Assembly: GCA_966186595.1 (NCBI GenBank)
Contig: CBIFWO010000008.1
Span: 1-30,990, forward strand
Source of the DNA: JALRBM01 sp966186595
GTDB taxonomy: Bacteria; Patescibacteriota; Saccharimonadia; Saccharimonadales; Saccharimonadaceae
Direction of reading: 5' to 3'
DNA length: 30,990 nt
The notes under the pieces were generated by a model that saw only the letters and a list, made by a program, of their open reading frames with translations, ran no database searches and was not told where the DNA came from. Made by a program: the position numbers and the translations under genes. Shown piece by piece: positions 30,424 through 30,990 of the stretch (positions are counted from its first letter, which is position 1; every line of letters starts with the position of its first letter).

Positions 30424-30990
30424 CTACATTTGCAAAACTGGCGAGGTCATAAATCCAGGGCACCAAGATTTGATAGCACCGGACGGCGTACTAACATACC
30501 CATAATCGTTCGGAGGATAAACGCGGAAGCGAGTCGCACCTTCCTTACATTGCCCATCAGTGAAGTTTGCGCTATTTGATACACTTACCTTAATCATGAC
30601 TTCCTTGCCAGAGGCAAGAGTTAGCTTTTTCTCCTCATAATTTTTGGCTCGTTCCGCCGGAGAGCCCACCATGTTACCATTTTCATTCACAAGCGATACC
30701 CCAGGAAAGCCACCAAGGATACACGTTCGTGTACTCGTATTCTTTAACATAAGATGATATTCAATCGTTCCAGCACTCGCATTGCTTTCGGGACTTAATG
30801 TCAAAGAGAGCTCATCAGCATTACAAGTTGTTTCCGTTGTCGTCTTCGGCGTAAGGGCCTGAGGTGTTGAGGTATTATCCTCTTTCTTAGGAGCCGACTT
30901 TAACGCTTCTTGCTTTGCTGTTTCCTTTGCATCGGCAACGGCTTTTTCCTTTTCCATATTCCCGATATACCAACCGCCAACCGTTGCACC
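30424..30990 (-). CDS. DUF4232-like exported protein, 5' end outside the window
   Basis: The frame contains a charged, Ala/Lys/Glu-rich segment, a Thr/Pro-rich linker and a DUF4232-like beta domain (LSLTLSPES, YHLMLKNTSTRTCILGGFPG, SWCPGFMTS) with Cys residues suited to the outside of the cell. The ATG at 30957 would give 177 aa without a signal. The frame remains open to the window edge and the upstream codons (GATVGGWYIGN) look like the end of a membrane helix, so I treat the gene as partial, with a membrane anchor beyond the edge. Against this, TGGTATATC lies 6 nt before the ATG at 30957, which resembles the leaderless starts elsewhere. Confidence 0.65.
   Translation of the reverse strand, partial: GATVGGWYIGNMEKEKAVADAKETAKQEALKSAPKKEDNTSTPQALTPKTTTETTCNADELSLTLSPESNASAGTIEYHLMLKNTSTRTCILGGFPGVSLVNENGNMVGSPAERAKNYEEKKLTLASGKEVMIKVSVSNSANFTDGQCKEGATRFRVYPPNDYGYVSTPSGAIKSWCPGFMTSPVLQM

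Overview
The window looks like a chromosomal segment of a Patescibacteria/CPR bacterium, most probably Candidatus Saccharibacteria (TM7). This is inferred from several things: compact genes with short or overlapping junctions, small versions of core proteins, a type IV pilin-like protein and ComEC next to an otherwise reduced repertoire, single-pass surface proteins with short basic C-tails, and a near-universal start architecture in which a -10 box sits 5-9 nt before the start codon. TGA is used as an ordinary stop, which argues against the CPR groups that read TGA as glycine. GC is moderate, roughly 45-50% by eye, with an AT-rich patch (about 3.5-5.7 kb) and one GC-rich gene (about 26.5-27.7 kb). 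No CRISPR array, insertion sequence, rRNA or prophage was seen.

Layout. 1-1.3 kb: recA (minus) with a structured 3' region and terminator. 1.3-3.5 kb: pilin-like gene (plus), PH-domain membrane protein and ruvB (minus). 3.5-5.7 kb: AT-rich group of a sugar-nucleotidyltransferase-like protein, a SAM methyltransferase, and a nucleoside-deoxyribosyltransferase-like domain fused to a ribbon-helix-helix domain. 5.8-9.7 kb: ruvA, class A PBP, ruvC and an S51 peptidase. 9.8-13.5 kb: lamin-tail surface protein with three cysteine repeats, yebC and comEC. 13.5-14.7 kb: tRNA-Lys(TTT), a multi-TM protein, and a DUF192 protein preceded by an overlapping 8-codon ORF. 14.7-19.0 kb: an operon of two DUF1704 metallopeptidases and two ATP-grasp ligases. 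19.0-22.4 kb: InlB-like surface protein, dnaJ with a CIRCE-type operator, and an Asn/Thr-rich surface protein. 22.4-25.1 kb: radC-like gene, small protein and FAD-linked oxidase. 25.1-26.4 kb: a frameshifted small gene, a small acidic protein and a YdjM-like membrane protein. 26.5-28.3 kb: GC-rich deoxyribosyltransferase-like/Nudix fusion and an orphan protein. 28.4-31 kb: dnaK with two CIRCE-type operators, then a partial DUF4232 surface protein.

How the genes fit together. recA and ruvA/B/C cover homologous recombination and Holliday junction processing, and with ComEC and the pilin they fit DNA uptake and recombination. dnaK and dnaJ share operator-type elements and are probably co-repressed by HrcA. 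The most unusual unit is the DUF1704/ATP-grasp operon. It pairs predicted amino-acid ligases with predicted zinc carboxypeptidases, which resembles the eukaryotic tubulin tyrosination/detyrosination pair and suggests a reversible peptide-tagging system. Two deoxyribosyltransferase-fold proteins, one fused to a DNA-binding fold and one to Nudix, both appear to have Gln where the family has its catalytic Glu.
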